Origin: Caldithrix sp. RBG_13_44_9
Lineage (GTDB): Bacteria; Calditrichota; Calditrichia; RBG-13-44-9
DNA length: 8,649 nt
Assembly (NCBI GenBank): GCA_001771055.1
Contig: MESS01000129.1
Coordinates: forward strand, 10,064 to 18,712
Direction: 5' to 3'
Shown: piece by piece, positions 5,507 to 8,649 of the stretch
How the letters are laid out: the number at the start of each line of letters is the position of its first letter
How positions within the stretch are numbered: the first letter of the stretch is position 1
Notes under the pieces: generated by a model
Databases searched by the model: none
What the model was told of the DNA's origin: nothing
What the model saw: only the letters and a program-made list of their open reading frames with translations
Translations under genes and position numbers: made by a program

Positions 5507-6253
5507 TTATCCCAACCGTTTGCGCACCGCTTTCCAGCTGCCGGTAATCAAAAAACTTTCTTCCATATTGGCGGCCATCTGCTCAAATCGCCGGAAGGGA
5601 ATGGTGAAGGTGAGGATATGTGCCGGGACATGCGGACGGGCCGAGACATCGAACATTCCCAAAATGCAGCGCGGATTCTTCGAGCGGGATTCCTCCATCG
5701 GATAATTGATGATGGAAGCGCAGCCGGCTCCCATCGGGGCAATCACCGCTTGCGAATCCGCCCGGTCGAAATTGGCCAGAGTGAAAAGTCCGGCCAGCAC
5801 ATCGGCGCTAGCAAAGAAGATGACTGCCGCTGGCTGTTCATCAGATTGTATTTTATCCCAGCGTTTAAATACTAAATAGTCTGCGGGTGCTTCGAAGCGC
5901 GGATGATTCTTCAAATATTCCCTCACCAGCTCCGGCGTTTTTTTATAACGTTCTCCCTCCATTTCACCCGGGATGCCGCATGACAGGAAGTATTCAAAAT
6001 CTGGCCGCAGTTTCTTGGAAAAACCACTGTAGCGTTTACCGCCGCTACAGCCCGGGGTGCTGGCATCATAAATATACGTTTGTCCCCGCCGCACCCGTTC
6101 CAGATTTCCTATCAAACAACGATATCCACCGGTATTGTTATGCAAATCCTCCGTTTTCACATTATCCGTATAGTAAAAACAGATCGGCAGTTCATCGGCA
6201 GCAAAATATTTTTTCCATTGACTGCTAAATTGATCTCTGAATTTTATATCCAT
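5507..6253 (-). CDS. DUF169 domain-containing protein (COG2043 type)
   Basis: This is a 248-residue cytosolic-looking protein with no signal peptide or membrane segment. It matches DUF169 over its whole length: ELPICFYYTD near residue 21, YRCLIGNLERVRRG near 44, the Cys/Gly segment STPGCSGGKRYSGF at 65-78, VIAPMGAGCASIINYPMEE near 170, and LGMFDVSARPHVPAHILTF at 198-216. Cys46, Cys69 and Cys178 fall in the most conserved blocks and could bind a metal or cluster, which is inference. The frame extends 10 codons upstream to a GTG at 6283. I chose ATG 6251-6253 because the family normally begins MDxKxRDxF and an AAAGGA lies 11 nt before it. The biochemical function of the family is unknown. It lies 91 bp downstream of the STAND ATPase gene on the same strand and may share its transcript. 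Confidence 0.88.
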   Translation of the reverse strand: MDIKFRDQFSSQWKKYFAADELPICFYYTDNVKTEDLHNNTGGYRCLIGNLERVRRGQTYIYDASTPGCSGGKRYSGFSKKLRPDFEYFLSCGIPGEMEGERYKKTPELVREYLKNHPRFEAPADYLVFKRWDKIQSDEQPAAVIFFASADVLAGLFTLANFDRADSQAVIAPMGAGCASIINYPMEESRSKNPRCILGMFDVSARPHVPAHILTFTIPFRRFEQMAANMEESFLITGSWKAVRKRLG

Positions 6254-6264
6254 AGGACTTGTCA

Positions 6265-6270
6265 TCCTTT
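6265..6270 (-). promoter_or_regulatory. Ribosome binding site of the DUF169 gene
   Basis: AAAGGA on the minus strand is 11 nt before ATG 6253. It overlaps an in-frame ATG at 6263-6265, which is too close to use this site. This decides for the shorter start, with the caveat that the spacing is at the long end. Confidence 0.55.
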
Positions 6271-6344
6271 TTTTTATCAACACTTTTAGATATTTGATTT
6301 ATGCATTCTCCTATATATCATTAAAAGACAGCCTCATACTCATC

Positions 6345-8649
6345 TCACATATTCACTGTGTAATGATTGTTACGGTCATATCCCAGACTCAGAAAACCGC
6401 CGAACAGAAAGCCCTCCACCGCTGCCAGGATCAAACGCGAGACCTGGCCAAAATGGGCTTCCCCGAAAAGAACCGAAAGTGTTTCCATTTTAATCTGGGA
6501 TTGGGAAAATGAATGGGCGATGGTTTCTATGCTGGCACTGAACAGGTTGCCCTGGATCAGGGTTAGCAAGACTGCAGCCAGCATGGCGCCGACTGCTGCC
6601 AGCAGATGAGTAAACCAGACAATACCCTCTCCCTGGCGCAAACTAAAATGGCGGCCAACAGACAAACCTAAACCGATCACTCCCCCTTCATAAGCACCAG
6701 CTACTCCCTGCAGCCTCTGGCCAAACAGCGCCAAAAAGGTATCCACTCCAATCAGATGCCCCAATCCGCCAATCAGCACCCCGCCCAGAGTTGCTCCCAG
6801 GATTGACCAGTATGGACTGTGCCGGTATCCAATGGCCTGGATGGATGACATTCCCAGGCTGATTCCCAACCCGGCCAGCATCCCGGCTATGGTACCCAGG
6901 CTGGTTAACGCCAATAACAAAGTCAGCGATTCATAGAGGGGTGTCTGGCGGTAATAGACCAGCAGAATTCCCAGAATCAACCCTACTGATAAACCGGCCA
7001 AAGCCGCTCCCAATGTTCCTCGGGTGGTCTGCAGCCAGATCTTCGTTTTCTGGCGGTGAACTCGAATCCAGGCCAGACCTCCTAAAACCAACATTAAAAT
7101 CATCAGCGGGACTTTCCGCAGTTGAATGATCCCTGGCTGTTGATCTCTCACGAAAGCGATACTCACCGCCCGCCTGATCAGGCCCGGCGGTGGTTCCTGA
7201 TCTTTCTTTTGAAGATATTCCCATCCTTCATTGCCATATTTTTCAATCAATATTATACTGGCCAGTCTGCGTACCTGCCACTCCGTATCCCACAACGCCA
7301 TGATTCGTAATACATTTTTAAAACGGCTATCCTGGACAGTGACAGATGATTTGACTGACGCCATCCGGATTTCCGGCCGCTCGTTTCCGGCGTTTTCCAG
7401 AATAATTGAAGCCGCCTTCGGGACCTGAGTTATCAGCCACGCAGGAATACTCTTCCCACGATTCAGCAGACTTCTCAATAACAGTTCCGACTGCTCAGTT
7501 GTCATTTGCAAATGAGCTCCTAGGGGAAGGATCAGCTCAATGGTCTCCGGATCCATTAATAATTGATGAGCCTTGAAATTTTCCAGCGCCCGGTTCAGTA
7601 AACCTTCAGCTCTTTTAATTGCCAGAACTTCTTTGGTCATCCAGGAAGAGACTTCCGGGATCAGAAAATCATGAGTCAGCTCCACCCGGCTGTCGCCATC
7701 CTGTTTCATAAATCGCACTAAACGTCCACCGGAGATCTCTTCCATAACTTGCCTGATTTTGGCAGCTGGCTGAGAAAAACGGTCTGTCAACCTTGATTCC
7801 AGTTCCGAGACCGGCACAAGCAGCCGGCGGCCGTCACTGGAAATCAGATTGATCAGCAGGGATTTAACCAGCTCGATTTCCTCCTGCTGGAAACGGTTGA
7901 TCACCCTTTTCAGATACTGGCTGAGTATACCGGCTGCACCTCCCAGTTCCTGATAACTGTTCAGGGAGATCCGGGCTGTTTGGTCACGCCGGTCATAAAG
8001 AGTATCACAGACAATCTGCAGTTGGGGAGGATCAATAAAACCATGATCGGAGAGATCGGCAATGATCTGTTCCACCAGTTTTGACTCATAAGCAAAGCCA
8101 TCCTTTTTTGCCGGTCTCATTACCGCCTTCAAGGCTTGTTCCGGGTCCAGCCGCTGCAAGCGGTACTCATGATGAAAAATTTCCGGAAAGATTTCCTTGA
8201 ACAGATTCATCTCTGCCAGAAAATCCTCCCGGATGATAAATACCAGTCGAATGGGTGTTTGATCATTTTTTAAAACATTTTCAATCCCGCTCACAAATTC
8301 TTCTCTGATCTCCGGAGCGGTTAGCGCGAAAAATTCTTCGAACTGATCAAGGAGGCAAATCAATCCTCCCTGTTTTTTTACCCTATCAGAAAATTTATTA
8401 TTTTCAGGAGCTACTTGATTCCCGCTCAGGGATTCTGGTTGAAGGGCGGATTTGAGGGTATTTAGTGGATTCTGATAACTGCGAATAGCACAGGCCTGAA
8501 CACCCTTCCTTTTAAAATAAGGCAGCAGTCCGGCATGGACAATGGAGCTTTTCCCTACTCCGGAGCGTCCGTAAAGTAAAAAGCAGCGGTGTGACAGGAT
8601 TTTCGAGCAGACCAATTCGATCTCGGATTCCCGTCCAAAAAAATATTCA
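6345..8649 (-). CDS. nSTAND1-like NTPase with HEAT-like repeats and C-terminal multi-pass membrane domain (5' end beyond window)
   Basis: 767 residues are visible and the frame is still open at the window edge, so the start lies upstream. Residues are counted from the first complete codon. EYFFGRESEIE at 1-11 is the classic entry to an nSTAND1 NTPase. Walker A GRSGVGKSS is at 27-35 (8544-8570), Walker B LICLLDQFEE at 96-105, and a sensor-like IIREDF near 138. PPQLQIVCDTLY follows near 207, and a winged helix ends with VELTHDFLIPEVSSW (322-336). A helical region at about 340-505 includes a HEAT-like unit (DTEWQVRRLASIILIEKYG). Residues 514-757 hold about seven hydrophobic, glycine-rich segments: near 514-529, 547-566, 575-600, 614-635, 648-666, 676-699 and 735-757. 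The protein ends at TGA 6345-6347. STAND proteins are signal-gated switches in regulation, programmed death or antiphage defence. Anchoring to a polytopic membrane domain rather than WD40 or TPR repeats is unusual. Its trigger and partners cannot be read from this window. Confidence 0.85.
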   Translation of the reverse strand, partial: EYFFGRESEIELVCSKILSHRCFLLYGRSGVGKSSIVHAGLLPYFKRKGVQACAIRSYQNPLNTLKSALQPESLSGNQVAPENNKFSDRVKKQGGLICLLDQFEEFFALTAPEIREEFVSGIENVLKNDQTPIRLVFIIREDFLAEMNLFKEIFPEIFHHEYRLQRLDPEQALKAVMRPAKKDGFAYESKLVEQIIADLSDHGFIDPPQLQIVCDTLYDRRDQTARISLNSYQELGGAAGILSQYLKRVINRFQQEEIELVKSLLINLISSDGRRLLVPVSELESRLTDRFSQPAAKIRQVMEEISGGRLVRFMKQDGDSRVELTHDFLIPEVSSWMTKEVLAIKRAEGLLNRALENFKAHQLLMDPETIELILPLGAHLQMTTEQSELLLRSLLNRGKSIPAWLITQVPKAASIILENAGNERPEIRMASVKSSVTVQDSRFKNVLRIMALWDTEWQVRRLASIILIEKYGNEGWEYLQKKDQEPPPGLIRRAVSIAFVRDQQPGIIQLRKVPLMILMLVLGGLAWIRVHRQKTKIWLQTTRGTLGAALAGLSVGLILGILLVYYRQTPLYESLTLLLALTSLGTIAGMLAGLGISLGMSSIQAIGYRHSPYWSILGATLGGVLIGGLGHLIGVDTFLALFGQRLQGVAGAYEGGVIGLGLSVGRHFSLRQGEGIVWFTHLLAAVGAMLAAVLLTLIQGNLFSASIETIAHSFSQSQIKMETLSVLFGEAHFGQVSRLILAAVEGFLFGGFLSLGYDRNNHYTVNM

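Noticed and set aside
5483..5875. 130-codon plus-strand frame opposite the DUF169 gene
   Set aside because: It is antisense to a conserved DUF169 region and its translation resembles no protein family.
5507..6283. GTG at 6283 as the DUF169 start
   Set aside because: No ribosome site precedes it and the extra ten residues are outside the family; ATG 6253 has AAAGGA and the family-typical first residues.
6345..8615. TTG at 8615 as the STAND ATPase start
   Set aside because: The frame remains open upstream and encodes YFFGRESEIE, the typical lead-in to the P-loop, so the true start is outside the window.

Overview
The window looks like a chromosomal segment of an uncultured, moderately AT-rich bacterium. 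It carries housekeeping genes mixed with small mobile elements. recG, a bacterial carboxyltransferase and strong GGAGG/AAGGA-type ribosome sites make it bacterial. The mix of short palindromic repeats, heptamer repeats and a RAYT-type transposase is what one meets in FCB-type or other candidate phyla, but the sequence alone does not fix the lineage, and I hold that guess weakly.

Layout: positions 1-1700 (+) are the C-terminal four fifths of the RecG helicase, cut by the window edge. Positions 1701-1873 hold a heptamer tandem array and two palindromic repeats with a shared leader. Positions 1874-2317 (+) encode an AHSA1-like SRPBCC protein. Positions 2318-2930 lie between convergent genes and contain a candidate 160-bp miniature element (19-bp terminal inverted repeats, possible target duplication, large central hairpin). 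The rest is on the minus strand: a carboxyltransferase (beta) subunit of an acyl-CoA carboxylase (2931-4481), a broken RAYT transposase gene (4700-5318), a palindrome-rich spacer, a DUF169 protein (5507-6253), and a large STAND-type ATPase with a polytopic membrane domain (6345 to beyond 8649).

Two themes stand out. First, there is an internally consistent REP/RAYT story: at least four palindromes with a GTAGRGGCG head lie around or inside the RAYT gene, and the gene itself is broken by a different 22-bp hairpin-forming insertion that separates the HUH motif from the presumed catalytic tyrosine. Second, the membrane STAND ATPase joins an nSTAND1-like P-loop module, a winged helix, helical HEAT-like repeats and about seven glycine-rich membrane segments in one chain. 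This architecture suggests a signal-gated membrane switch. Its N-terminus and upstream partners are outside the window, so a system cannot be demonstrated here. The neighbouring genes do not form an obvious pathway: the carboxyltransferase has no biotin carboxylase or biotin carrier gene beside it, and DUF169 has no known biochemical role.
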